A program made the position numbers and the translations under genes. Under the pieces are notes generated by a model that worked only from the letters and a program-made list of their open reading frames with translations, ran no database searches and was not told the DNA's origin. A stretch of DNA of 64,000 nucleotides from JBJMQS01 sp045802605. GTDB lineage: Bacteria > Planctomycetota > Planctomycetia > Gemmatales > Gemmataceae. The stretch's first letter is position 1; every line of letters begins with the position of its first letter. This document shows, in pieces, positions 1 through 11,536 of the stretch. The DNA is taken from contig JBJMQS010000070.1 of NCBI GenBank assembly GCA_045802605.1, forward strand, positions 139,375 to 203,374, read 5' to 3'.

Positions 1-3000
1 CACGACAACGACGCGCACCTTGGCGGGAGTTCCCGTCGCGTTGGCCATCACCTCAGCGCGGGCCACTTCGACCAGTTGATCGCCTTTGCGTTCCGAAAGC
101 ACGATCGGCACCGGTCCCGAGGCGCCGCCGCGCGACGTGAGCTGGGCTTCAAATACGAGCCGATCGCCCACATGCACGACATCATCCACGCGCAGATCAC
201 TCAGCACCAAATCACGCGGCTCCTGCGCATCACCCAGGCCAACAAAGGTCAGCGGCACGCCCGAGCGGGCCGCGTGCCGGCTCGCAGCAACAATGTCTTC
301 ACCGTCGGTCGTTATTCCGTCAGTGAGGACGATCACGCCGGCTAGGGTTGCACCGCGGAACTCTTGCAGCACGCTATGAATCGCATCCCCGAGCCGACTG
401 GACGGGCCATTCGCTTGCAACGCGCGCACTTCATTCTTGGCCGCATCTGTCTCGGATGTCTCGTCGATTTCCGCGACGCGCGCGAGCTTGTCTGACATGC
501 GAAATACGTGCAGCCGAGTCTGCCGGCCATTGACGAGCTCCGCGAGCCAGCCATCTTGCGGCCTGGTGAGCAAGGCTTGAGCGAGTTGCAATCGAGTCGC
601 GCTGGTGCCGGCGGCGATGTCGAGGGCCACCTTTGCAGATGCCGGGTCGGGATAAGTGTCTGACACTCCCATGCTCTGCGAATCATCGATGAGCACAACG
701 AGGTCAGGCCAACCTTCACGCTCGAAAATCAGCCGCAACTGGGGCAACAAGACACCGAGGATTAACAGCACGAGGCCGAAGCGCAGCCCCGCGAGCGGCC
801 AACCGGCCATTCGCGAGGTGCGACGCAGCTCCCGGAAATAGATGAAGCCCGCGAGTGCCAGCGCACTCAGGGCGGTTAAGCCTACCAGCCAACGATCGGT
901 GGTCGCGTCGGCCGTGAACACTGGGAGCCGGTCGATTCGCCAGCGAGTTCCTTCCCCGGCGGCAGCCGGTGGCACCCCCAAGCGATGTTCGACCGCCGAG
1001 CGGATACTGGCCGGCAGAAACTCCAAGGTTTCGCCGACTGCCGCAGCATGGATCAACACGATGGCGCCAATCGCAACTATCAACAGCGGCACGCAGGTGG
1101 CGAGTGCCAGCAGTGCGTCGCCACCGCGGCGAATCAAGGTGGGAGCGGGTCGATCCAGGGAAGTTGGCGGTTCTCGGGCGGAACCCCAGCGCCAGGCCAT
1201 GAGAGGCTCGACAAACAACAGCACGAGTGCGAAGAGCAGTAGATAGCGAGCGACATTCGCACCGAGCGCACCGGAGTCCTCCGGTGCGGCGATCACATCG
1301 CCGCCCGTCGCGTCAGGCCGAATGCGAATTTGGCCGGGGTCGGTGATGACTTGCGGCTCGTCGTCCGTCCCGGTAGGCGGCAAATCGCCGACCGTCGCGC
1401 GCGACAAAGCGCTCTCTCCCGACGGGACATTGACGGCGAAGGTGTGGACGGTGCCCGCGACTTTGGCTGTGTAGATCCCGGCGCGATCGGTATCGGTGAA
1501 ACGGATTCGCGGCGCATCGTCACCCGTCACGAGCGGGACCGTGATGGCCGGGCCGTCGGGTGGTGAAATCAGGGCCTCGCTGGCGACGGTGGCCTCCGGC
1601 AGGTACTCATCAATCGCTTCGCCGACGGCCAAGTCTCGACGTGCCGGTTGCCGAATCACCGACCGCAGCAACTCATGCATGAACGGCAAGAAGCTTGGCG
1701 ACACGGGCCAACCGGTCCAGCCGGTGTTGACGGTCGAGGTGTAAAGGACCACGCGGCCCCGACCGCGTGGCCAATCGTAAATGAGCGCATCGCCGCCCGG
1801 CGTCTGAGGCAAGAAACTGAGTATCCGGCGACCCGTGGCTTTGGCATTTGGCTCGACGCGCCAGTATTCCTTAAACCGCGCCGAGAGGAGCGAAGCGCTG
1901 TCATCGTCAGCGAGAAACGCCGACAGTGGTGCCCTGCGAAACGCGTCGCGATCAGCGGTGATGTTGAAAAAGGCATCGCCTTGAGCGCGCTGGCGGGCCA
2001 GTAAGCGTGCCGGCAACAAGCCTTCGCCGTTGCGGTACAGAAGCCGGTTGTAGGTTTCCGGATCGGTATTCGGCCCGAGCGTGAAAACGACGGTGCCGCC
2101 CCGGCGAACGTAAGCCTCCAGACGATTGCAATCACGCGGGCCAAGGCGGGCGACATCACAGAGGTAAACGCAGTCATACTCGTTCAGATCCAAATCGGGA
2201 TCGGAAAATCGTGACTCATCGATGACGCGCGGCTTGACCGGGAATCGCGCGGTGGATTGGTTCTTGTCCGCCGGGGCCAGCGCGGTCGCCAGCCAGCCCG
2301 TCGCCGTGTCGAGCTTGTCCGGTGATGGCTGGCCATTAACCAGCAAGACGGGCAACGATTCGCGGACGCTGACCGGCAGCGCGCGCCGATCGTCGGCGGC
2401 GAGCGCATCCGGTTGCAGGCGCACTTCGAGGAGATAGTCGCCGGCGTTGCGAAACTCGACCGGGAATGACACCGAGGCGGATGTTCCCGATGCGAGATTG
2501 AGCAGTTCCTGTCGAACCATTCGGGGGGGATAAGGAGCTTCCTCAGCGGAGCGGCCCACGGAGTTGGTTTTGCTCTGCCAAAGCTCGACGCGAAGTTGCG
2601 ATTGCGCTTGCTGTAAGAAATTTTGGACTGTCGCGGTCAAAGCCGAGTGACTGCCAGCGAGGAGCACGGGGTCAGCCAACTCCAAACTAGCGACCGCGAG
2701 ATTTGCCGTCGGGCCTGGACCTACATCAACGATCGCGACGTCCGAGCGGGCATGCAAGCGTTGCCAGGGCTCGACCCAGCTACCCGTCGGCGTCGGTGGG
2801 TTAGACCATTGCGAACGCTGCAGGTCGGTGAAGAAATAGACGGCACGGTGAGCGAACTTGCGTGGGCTGCGATTGAGCAATTCTTCAGCCTGCTGCATCG
2901 CTTGTGTCAAATCAACGAGGCCGTGCGTGCAATGAAGCTCACTGATTTCCCGAGCAACGCGCGCGGGATCTTCTGCGGGGCCGGGCACGATTGCGCGTGG

Positions 3001-3477
3001 GGGCGCCGACATCAGTATCACGCTGAAACCGTCGCCGCCGGGTGATGAGCGTACAAGGTTCGTTGCGAGTTTCTGCGACCGCTCGAATTCGGACTCGCCA
3101 TCGCGGTTGGCCGTCATACTCAATGAGCCATCGAGAACGATCACATGATGCGTCCGACCTGCGCGGCGAAGCGGTGGGGCCGCACCCGGAAATAACCGCT
3201 GCCAGAGTGGCTCCGCCCAACTCATCGACGATGCGATTGCCAAGGCGAACAGCAAAACAAGACTAGTCCGCACGGCGAGCAACAGCCATTGCTCGAGTCG
3301 CATGCGGCGGGTGGTGCGCTTCAGGGCCGCGCGGAGAAAACGCATCGCCGCCCAATCAACGACGTGATAACGCCGGCGGTTCAGAAAATGGATAATGAGC
3401 GGAATGGCCGCCGTGGCAGCCGCCGTGCCGATCGCAACAGCAGGCGTGGAAAACAGCACGGCAAGAGGAAACGGCAT
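1..3477 (-). CDS. BatA-type membrane protein with two VWA domains (3' end cut off by the window edge)
   Basis: One frame stays open from an ATG at 3477 to base 1, giving 1159 codons with no stop, so the C-terminus lies outside the window. An in-frame TAA lies just upstream of the ATG, so this is the first usable start. Residues 1-90 are a BatA-type N-terminus: a hydrophobic helix, the IPLIIHFLNRRR turn, then a second helix at about 63-85. A first VWA domain follows with an intact MIDAS (DGSLS, 116-120, and a later FTDLQ). A beta-rich middle follows, then about four hydrophobic helices between 740 and 905. A second VWA has DDSQS near 926-933 and a downstream VLTDG. BatA/VWA proteins are partners of MoxR ATPases and DUF58 proteins, and the DUF58 gene lies 58 bp upstream in the same direction. 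A role in envelope protein assembly or stress is inferred only. Confidence 0.85.
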   Translation of the reverse strand, partial: MPFPLAVLFSTPAVAIGTAAATAAIPLIIHFLNRRRYHVVDWAAMRFLRAALKRTTRRMRLEQWLLLAVRTSLVLLFALAIASSMSWAEPLWQRLFPGAAPPLRRAGRTHHVIVLDGSLSMTANRDGESEFERSQKLATNLVRSSPGGDGFSVILMSAPPRAIVPGPAEDPARVAREISELHCTHGLVDLTQAMQQAEELLNRSPRKFAHRAVYFFTDLQRSQWSNPPTPTGSWVEPWQRLHARSDVAIVDVGPGPTANLAVASLELADPVLLAGSHSALTATVQNFLQQAQSQLRVELWQSKTNSVGRSAEEAPYPPRMVRQELLNLASGTSASVSFPVEFRNAGDYLLEVRLQPDALAADDRRALPVSVRESLPVLLVNGQPSPDKLDTATGWLATALAPADKNQSTARFPVKPRVIDESRFSDPDLDLNEYDCVYLCDVARLGPRDCNRLEAYVRRGGTVVFTLGPNTDPETYNRLLYRNGEGLLPARLLARQRAQGDAFFNITADRDAFRRAPLSAFLADDDSASLLSARFKEYWRVEPNAKATGRRILSFLPQTPGGDALIYDWPRGRGRVVLYTSTVNTGWTGWPVSPSFLPFMHELLRSVIRQPARRDLAVGEAIDEYLPEATVASEALISPPDGPAITVPLVTGDDAPRIRFTDTDRAGIYTAKVAGTVHTFAVNVPSGESALSRATVGDLPPTGTDDEPQVITDPGQIRIRPDATGGDVIAAPEDSGALGANVARYLLLFALVLLFVEPLMAWRWGSAREPPTSLDRPAPTLIRRGGDALLALATCVPLLIVAIGAIVLIHAAAVGETLEFLPASIRSAVEHRLGVPPAAAGEGTRWRIDRLPVFTADATTDRWLVGLTALSALALAGFIYFRELRRTSRMAGWPLAGLRFGLVLLILGVLLPQLRLIFEREGWPDLVVLIDDSQSMGVSDTYPDPASAKVALDIAAGTSATRLQLAQALLTRPQDGWLAELVNGRQTRLHVFRMSDKLARVAEIDETSETDAAKNEVRALQANGPSSRLGDAIHSVLQEFRGATLAGVIVLTDGITTDGEDIVAASRHAARSGVPLTFVGLGDAQEPRDLVLSDLRVDDVVHVGDRLVFEAQLTSRGGASGPVPIVLSERKGDQLVEVARAEVMANATGTPAKVRVVVV

Positions 3478-3535
3478 GTAGGTGTGGTGTTAGCGATCTC
3501 AGGGCGTTCGTTCGTTTAACGAAGACATCATTAGG

Positions 3536-4414
3536 CTATCGCTTGGTCGCAAGATATCTCGCCAGAGTAAGACCGGGGTCGGCATCGGTTCGCACTTCCA
3601 GCAGGTGAATGTCCAGTTCGTGGCAAGTGTGGCGAAGGGCGTGTCGATGGGCTTCGACTTCCGCGAGGTATGCCCGCCGCAACCCGCGAGGATCGGTCAG
3701 GAGCTCTTCGGGAATTTCCATTCCGCGAAATAGCGTGGCCGCCGAGAAGGGGAAGTCTTCCTCGGCCGGGTCAAGCACCTGCACCGCAATCACCTCGTGG
3801 CGATCGAACCGGATTCGCCGCAGGCCGGCGGCCAACTCCGCGGGCTCGTCCAAGAAGTCGCTGAAAATCAGCACGACCGATCGCCGGCCCAACCGGCTAG
3901 CCACTTCCGACAACGCCGTGCCGATCTGCGATGGCTCCTGGCCCGGCCCTTCGGTCAGCAGGCGAATCATCTCCGGCACCTGGGCTCCGCTGCCGGACGT
4001 TCGCAAGAATCGACGAATGGCATTGTCCAGCGCAACGAAGCCGATGCGATCGGACTGCCGAATCACCAAGTGGGCCAAGCTGGCGGCAAGCAACGCGGCA
4101 TAGTCGTATTTGCTGACATTGTGCGAGGAATATCGCATGGAAGCCGAGGTATCGATCACGAACCAGGCGGTGAGGTCAGTTTCCAATTCGTATTGCTTGA
4201 GGTAGTACCGCTCTGTCCGGCCAAAGACCTTCCAATCGACATGTTTGACGTCGTCGCCGGGGACATACTCGCGGTGATGGGCGAACTCGACGGCGAAGCC
4301 GTGCCGCGGGGAGCGGTGCTCGCCCGACATGATGCCTTCGACGATTTGGCGAGCGGAGAATTCGAGGTGGCGAATCCGGGCGAGAACGTCAGGATCGAGA
4401 TAGTTAGTTGTCAT
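3536..4414 (-). CDS. DUF58 domain protein
   Basis: This 292-residue protein belongs to the DUF58 family, cytosolic VWA-like proteins usually encoded beside MoxR AAA ATPases. The family core is visible as REYVPGDDVKHVDW (about 48-61), followed by a MIDAS-like DTSAS (88-92) and an IFSDFLDEP segment. There is no signal peptide or membrane helix. The gene lies 58 bp upstream of the BatA/double-VWA gene and is probably cotranscribed with it. It is a paralogue of the DUF58 gene at 30530-31423: both share the VEF..HR.YVPGDD....DW block. Binding of a metal-dependent partner through the MIDAS is a family inference; the substrate is unknown. Confidence 0.9.
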   Translation of the reverse strand: MTTNYLDPDVLARIRHLEFSARQIVEGIMSGEHRSPRHGFAVEFAHHREYVPGDDVKHVDWKVFGRTERYYLKQYELETDLTAWFVIDTSASMRYSSHNVSKYDYAALLAASLAHLVIRQSDRIGFVALDNAIRRFLRTSGSGAQVPEMIRLLTEGPGQEPSQIGTALSEVASRLGRRSVVLIFSDFLDEPAELAAGLRRIRFDRHEVIAVQVLDPAEEDFPFSAATLFRGMEIPEELLTDPRGLRRAYLAEVEAHRHALRHTCHELDIHLLEVRTDADPGLTLARYLATKR

Positions 4415-4426
4415 AAATCCAGAAAT

Positions 4427-4499
4427 TTAACCGCAGAGAACGCAGAGCAAATACTGAGAGTATTGTATCCTCTGCGATCTCTGCATTCTCTGCGGTTAG
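4427..4499. repeat. Palindromic 3'-end repeat, copy 1
   Basis: The left part reads AACCGCAGAGAACGCAGAG and the right part CTCTGCGATCTCTGC then CTCTGCGGTTAG, so the stretch can fold into a long imperfect hairpin. It fills almost the whole gap between the DUF58 start and the acyl-CoA dehydrogenase stop, beginning 9 nt after that stop. It is one of six related copies in the window. Confidence 0.85.
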
Positions 4500-4508
4500 T
4501 TCTTCTTG

Positions 4509-6290
4509 TTACGTATGCGCGACTACCGCGGCGTCGGCGCATGTTGTGGTGAAAGCGTCATCGTTATCGCGCAGGGCTTCGAAGTTGCGGGCGATGCGGC
4601 GGTCCGCCAGTTTCAAGAAATGCCGGCCGGCGGTCACATCGGCGTGCGTCTGCGACGCGGCGCCGTTGCCGTTTTGCAACAGGTGATCCAGCCGGCTCAA
4701 TGTGCACGCGGAGGCATACAGATCGATCGCAATGTCGGCCAAACGCTCGTGCACATACTCGTTCTGAATGAACTTCTCTTCCGTCCCGGCTCGGACGAAT
4801 ACCCAAGGCAGGGCCAAGCCTAGCTGCTTGATCCGCTTGGCCATGGTCGTCGCGGCTTGCTTCAGGTCTTTGCTGAGAACCGGCACCTCGGGGATGGAGT
4901 ACCGGCCGATCGATTGCTCCCAACCGACTTGCAACAGCTTGGTGTGATGCTTGAGCGGGTTTCGCCGGGCGACGTCAAGCTGCATGCCAGGGGCACGGCA
5001 GCCGACGACGGCGATGAACGCCTTGAGCACTTCGTTGGCCCCTTCGCCGATCGTGTTGATGCGAGCGTCGCGCATCATCCGCTCGTACGGGAGATCGCAG
5101 AAATAGGCAGCGCCGCCGAAGGTTTGGATCGTGTCATTGACGATGGTCCAGAGGTGCTCGGTGGCGAAGACTTTGAGCATGGCAGTTTCGAGCATGTAGT
5201 CTTCGGCGCCGGAATCGATCAACTTTGCACAAACGTAGGTCATTGCCTCCATCGCGAAGGCGTGAGCCGCGCCAAAGGCGATCTTCTTCTTGACCATTTC
5301 GAATTCGGACAGCGTTTGCTGGAACTGCACCCGGGTCTTGGCGTGCTTGCAGTGGGCGCGGAGCAGGTATTTCGCGGCTCCGGTGCAGGTGGCACCGAAG
5401 GTCGTGCGGCCAAAGTCGAGCACGGTCAAAGCGATCTTCAAACCTTTACCAAGTTGCCCGAGAACATTCTCGGCCGGCACGCGCATGTTCTCGAAGGCGA
5501 GCTTGCCGGTCGCGGTGCCGCGGATGCCGGTCTTCTCGGCTCGCTTCACGAGCACTTTGAAGCCGGGCATGTCGGGCGTGACAAGGAACGCGGTGACTTT
5601 GGTCTCGGACGAACCGGGCACGGGAGTGCGGGCCATCACGGTGAGCACGTCGGCGATGCCGCCGTTGGTGATGTAGCGCTTGGTGCCGTTGAGGATGTAA
5701 GCCTTGCCGCCATCGACCGGCTCAGCCATCGTCTGCACGTTGCCGGCGTCGGAGCCTGCCTTTTCTTCGGTGAGTGCGAATGCGGCGAGTTGCTTGCCGG
5801 AGACGAGGCCGGGCAGCCAGCGGGCTTGCTGGTCTTTGTTGCCGAACAAGACGAGGGCGCGAATGCCGATGGAGCCGTGCGCGTTGACGAACACGGCGGT
5901 CGAAGCGCAGTGCCCGCCGAGCACTTCCAGCACGCGGCAATATTGTTGCTGGGAGAAGCCCATGCCGCCGGCGTCTTTCGGCGCGGTCATGCCGAGAACG
6001 CCGAGTTGGCCCAAGCCATCAACGACGGATTGCGGAATCTCGGCCTGGCGGTCGATCTTGTCGGCGTCGATCGACTCGTCGGAATATTTGCGGACCTTGG
6101 CGACCGCTTCATCGACGACCACCTGCTCATCCCGCGGCAACACGGGGTAGGGCAGCACTTGATCCGTGCGGAAGTGGCCAAAGAAGAGCCGTTTGGCGAA
6201 ACCGAGGTGTTCCGGACCGGCGAATAGCAGTTCTTCAGCCTGCTTTTTTTGTTGGGCGATTTGAGCAGTGGACAAAGCCATAACGGCCAC
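4509..6290 (-). CDS. Acyl-CoA dehydrogenase, long (VLCAD/ACAD9-like) form
   Basis: This 593-residue flavoprotein should oxidise acyl-CoA thioesters to trans-2-enoyl-CoA with FAD, the first step of beta-oxidation. Visible family blocks are FALTEEKAGSDAGN (FAD/substrate loop), KRYITNGGIADV, and the RINTIGEGANEV segment. Its Glu416 aligns with the catalytic base of the EGT motif of very-long-chain acyl-CoA dehydrogenases. The protein has about 180 residues beyond that segment, as in VLCAD/ACAD9 and unlike the ~380-residue soluble enzymes. No ETF or other beta-oxidation genes are adjacent. A 7-bp-arm palindrome lies 2 nt upstream of the ATG. Chain-length specificity cannot be read from the sequence. 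Confidence 0.9.
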   Translation of the reverse strand: MAVMALSTAQIAQQKKQAEELLFAGPEHLGFAKRLFFGHFRTDQVLPYPVLPRDEQVVVDEAVAKVRKYSDESIDADKIDRQAEIPQSVVDGLGQLGVLGMTAPKDAGGMGFSQQQYCRVLEVLGGHCASTAVFVNAHGSIGIRALVLFGNKDQQARWLPGLVSGKQLAAFALTEEKAGSDAGNVQTMAEPVDGGKAYILNGTKRYITNGGIADVLTVMARTPVPGSSETKVTAFLVTPDMPGFKVLVKRAEKTGIRGTATGKLAFENMRVPAENVLGQLGKGLKIALTVLDFGRTTFGATCTGAAKYLLRAHCKHAKTRVQFQQTLSEFEMVKKKIAFGAAHAFAMEAMTYVCAKLIDSGAEDYMLETAMLKVFATEHLWTIVNDTIQTFGGAAYFCDLPYERMMRDARINTIGEGANEVLKAFIAVVGCRAPGMQLDVARRNPLKHHTKLLQVGWEQSIGRYSIPEVPVLSKDLKQAATTMAKRIKQLGLALPWVFVRAGTEEKFIQNEYVHERLADIAIDLYASACTLSRLDHLLQNGNGAASQTHADVTAGRHFLKLADRRIARNFEALRDNDDAFTTTCADAAVVAHT

Positions 6291-6292
6291 TC

Positions 6293-6307
6293 CGAAAACG
6301 GTTTTCG
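6293..6307. promoter_or_regulatory. Short palindrome at the acyl-CoA dehydrogenase start
   Basis: CGAAAAC and GTTTTCG form perfect 7-bp arms around one G, ending 2 nt before the start codon. The position would suit a repressor site or a hairpin masking the ribosome binding site. No regulator gene is nearby, so this is only a candidate. Confidence 0.3.
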
Positions 6308-6430
6308 CGAAAAATCGGGGACAAGGCCATGATATGGTTTTCGGATTTCGGAGTTAACGGCAGACAGGTTGGGTAGGCTGGGGTAAACGAAGGAAAATGC
6401 CCGAATTATCGGCATTCCTCTTTCGGTCAG

Positions 6431-7675
6431 CTATTCGGGTGGGCCGACTTTCGCTTCGGTAATTGTGTACAGGTAATCTTCCGGGTCGGCCGAGTTCAGC
6501 GTGAGCACACCCTCGACCCGCACGGCATCACGCGTCAACTGAATCATTTTTCCTTTCGGCATTTCTACCCGCACGATGCCCGTAGGCTCCGGGGAATTGC
6601 AGAACCAGCAGCCCACTTGGAACTCGATCAACAAGACATCGGTTTGTGCAAGGCCGCCCCCCGTCGGCTGCATGAAGCCGTTCAAGGTCACCCGCTTACC
6701 GGCGAGCTTGCGGAGGTGTTCGGGAAAGGTCGGACGGAATGGTTGTTCCAACGTCGTGTCGGACAGAAGATCCCAGGGCAGCATGTTGACGCCGTTGGTT
6801 CTGATCTCGGGTAACTTCACGACATTCTTTTGGCGAATCAGCGGGCGAATAGATTTGAACATCGACTGATGTGTTTCGTGCGCCGCTTTAGCAACGGCCA
6901 TATTGCCCGCTGGCGCCGGAGCAGCCGCCCGATAGGTGGCTCGATGCTCGCGAAGAAGCGGATCGTTCATGCCGAAGTCGCTGACGCAGCCGTCGAGTAT
7001 TGATGCTGCGGTGACAGTGTCGCCGGTGGCGTGCGCGATCTCGCCGAGTTGCCAGAGCACGCGGCCATCGGCGGGCAACCATAGCCCGAGCGCTTGTAAC
7101 GCGGCAACGGTTTCGGGCGAAGGCTTGGCATCGGCGTCGAACAGTGAATCCAGCGCGGTCGCTTGCTTGGCGTCGCGCGATCGCGCGCGCACGAGTTTCA
7201 GATGGAGCCGCTCGGCCGCTTTCCAGCGCGAGGGCGCGAGGTCCACCGCGACCTCTAACGTGGCGATGGCCTGGGGCAGGTCGCCGGTCAGTTGGCACGC
7301 GGTGCCGAGGTTGGCGGCGGTGGCGAAATGGCTCGGCGAGGTGCGCAGCGCGGCGCGCAAGAGCTCAACTGCGCGCTCGGGCTGGCCGAGGCGAATATGC
7401 AGCGCACCCAAGTCCGCCATTTCATCGGCAGTCAATGACTGTTTGGCCGCGAGCTTTTCCAGGCGATCGCGCTCGGCCTCATAGGCCAGTCGAAAGGGCG
7501 TCGCAGGATTGTTCGCGGACGTCGGCAGTGCGAGGAGGCGCAATGCGCGCTGATCGAGCAGGTAGCCGCGCCATTGGGAGGGCAGTTGAGCGATTTGCTC
7601 GGTGGAATAATGGACGCCGGCGGCCGCGGTGCCCACGGCGAAGAAGGTCAGAATGATCGCCGAATACCATTTCAT
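6431..7675 (-). CDS. Exported TPR protein with C-terminal DUF3299 domain
   Basis: The frame is open upstream to a TTG at 7807, but the ATG at 7675 is preferred because it begins a clear signal peptide (MKWYSAIILTFFAVGTAAAG). That gives 414 residues. The middle (about 100-180) has TPR-like helices (MADLGALHIRLGQPERAVEL and two following repeats). The last ~120 residues match DUF3299: an initial WDLL, then KRVTLNGFMQPTG, an LIEFQVGCWFC stretch with paired cysteines, and a final beta strand. DUF3299 proteins are periplasmic and of unknown function. The gene diverges from the aminotransferase gene across a gap that holds a strong hairpin. Confidence 0.8.
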   Translation of the reverse strand: MKWYSAIILTFFAVGTAAAGVHYSTEQIAQLPSQWRGYLLDQRALRLLALPTSANNPATPFRLAYEAERDRLEKLAAKQSLTADEMADLGALHIRLGQPERAVELLRAALRTSPSHFATAANLGTACQLTGDLPQAIATLEVAVDLAPSRWKAAERLHLKLVRARSRDAKQATALDSLFDADAKPSPETVAALQALGLWLPADGRVLWQLGEIAHATGDTVTAASILDGCVSDFGMNDPLLREHRATYRAAAPAPAGNMAVAKAAHETHQSMFKSIRPLIRQKNVVKLPEIRTNGVNMLPWDLLSDTTLEQPFRPTFPEHLRKLAGKRVTLNGFMQPTGGGLAQTDVLLIEFQVGCWFCNSPEPTGIVRVEMPKGKMIQLTRDAVRVEGVLTLNSADPEDYLYTITEAKVGPPE

Positions 7676-7702
7676 ACAGCGATGCCCGCCACCTTTTATT
7701 AA

Positions 7703-7767
7703 GTCGAGGCGGCAGCCCGACGTGGAAGTCTTACAAATTCCCAAACACGTCGGGCTGACGCCTCGAC
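7703..7767. repeat. 65-bp hairpin between divergent genes
   Basis: Arms at 7703-7724 and 7746-7767 are inverted copies over 22 bp with one mismatch, around a 21-nt loop. The core is GGCAGCCCGACGTG against CACGTCGGGCTGACG. It lies between two divergent starts (7675 and 7824), so it cannot be a terminator for either gene. It resembles a dispersed palindromic repeat, but I see only one copy here. Confidence 0.8.
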
Positions 7768-7823
7768 GCTCTTTAATACCGGGTCGGCTTCCCCGATCTA
7801 CCTGCAAATCCTACCAAATCCTC

Positions 7824-8702
7824 ATGGACCCAGCGGTCGCTTATCTAAATGGGCAGTTCATTTATGCTGCGGCGGCCAGTTTGCCCGTGCACGATGCTGG
7901 GTTCGTCATGGGGGCCACGGTCACCGACACGATGCGGACGTTTCGCCAGCAGCTATTTCGCGTCGATGATCATCTCCGGCGATTTCGACAGAGTTGCGAA
8001 TTGTGTCGCATTCCTCAGCCAATCTCCGACGAGCGACTTCGTGCAATTGCGGATGAGTTGGTTGAGCGCAATGCCAAAGACTTGCCGGCCGACGGGGAGC
8101 TTGCAGTAGTGCTCTTCGCGACCCCGGGGCCCTTTGGGCACTTTGTTGGCGAGGCGGAGGATGGCCCCCCGACGCTTGGCATGCATACATTCCCGCTGCC
8201 AGTCGAACGGCACCGGCGATTATTCACGCATGGAGCACGGCTAGCAATCCCGGCGATGCGCGGGACGCCGATGGTCGATCCGCGGGCAAAACAACGAAGC
8301 CGGATGCATTGGTGGATCGCCCGGCAACAAGCGCGCGACACCGATCCGCTTGCCGAGCCACTACTCTGCGATGAAGCCGGGCACGTGACCGAGACGGCGA
8401 CGGCCAATCTTCTCGTCGTGAAAAATGGCCAGGTATGGTCGCCGCCGGCAGGCACGGTGCTCGGCGGGGTAAGTTCGCAAGTTGTGCGCGAGTTGTGTCA
8501 GGCGCTTGGCATCGCATTCGGTGAGCGGTTGATGTCGCCGGATGATTGCTTCACGGCCGACGAGTTGCTTCTCACCTGCATAACATGGTGCCTCGCCGGG
8601 GTAAGCGCGTTGAATGGCCGAGCGATTCCTTGGCCTGGGCCGGTGCTGAAGCGGCTACAAGATGCGTGGTCACAAGAGGTTGGAGTGGACCTGCTGCGGT
8701 AG
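7824..8702 (+). CDS. Class IV (fold type IV) PLP aminotransferase
   Basis: The frame is open from 7629, but the ATG at 7824 gives a normal N-terminus (MDPAVAYLNGQF then a LPVHDAGF block) and 292 residues, typical of the family. This fold covers branched-chain aminotransferase, D-amino-acid aminotransferase and aminodeoxychorismate lyase. The predicted PLP-binding lysine is Lys156 in RAKQRSRMHWW. TETATANLLVVKNG matches the phosphate-cup region, and GTVLGGVSSQVVREL follows as in the family. Active-site arginines specific for one substrate are not obvious, and no biosynthetic neighbour helps. Aminotransferase or 4-amino-4-deoxychorismate lyase are both possible. Confidence 0.85.
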   Translation: MDPAVAYLNGQFIYAAAASLPVHDAGFVMGATVTDTMRTFRQQLFRVDDHLRRFRQSCELCRIPQPISDERLRAIADELVERNAKDLPADGELAVVLFATPGPFGHFVGEAEDGPPTLGMHTFPLPVERHRRLFTHGARLAIPAMRGTPMVDPRAKQRSRMHWWIARQQARDTDPLAEPLLCDEAGHVTETATANLLVVKNGQVWSPPAGTVLGGVSSQVVRELCQALGIAFGERLMSPDDCFTADELLLTCITWCLAGVSALNGRAIPWPGPVLKRLQDAWSQEVGVDLLR

Positions 8703-8934
8703 GCCGTCACACCTTAGGCACATTCGTTGTTTCGTTGCCAATTTTGGTGGGGGTGGTCGAATTGATTGAGTGTTGAATTCACCGACGGCGCGGATTGGCG
8801 CGTCTGAACGCATCCAAAGTCAAACCGGGGTGAATAGTTCGGTAGACTCTCACGTTTTTAGCCCTATCCTAACCCCGCTTTTACATGTGCGGTCCGGCAA
8901 CGGTCGGCCAGGTCTTTTCGGAGCTCCTAATTCC

Positions 8935-11442
<2,508 letters not shown>

Positions 11443-11451
11443 GAAGAAGAG

Positions 11452-11527
11452 CTAACCACAGAGACACAGAGGCACAGAGAAGACAAATTCAATTGTTTTC
11501 TCTGTGCCTCTGTGTCTCTGTGGTTAG
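11452..11527. repeat. Palindromic 3'-end repeat, copy 2 (perfect)
   Basis: Arms at 11452-11481 and 11498-11527 are perfectly complementary over 30 bp with a 16-nt AT-rich loop. The arms begin CTAACCACAGAGACACAGAG. The element starts 9 nt after the hppA stop and ends 9 nt before the fumarase start. No T-run follows, so it is not a standard intrinsic terminator. Confidence 0.95.
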
Positions 11528-11536
11528 GATGGTCTA

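Noticed and set aside
4857..6227. A 456-codon open frame antisense to the acyl-CoA dehydrogenase
   Set aside because: It is a codon-bias shadow of a clear enzyme; its composition is unlike a real protein.
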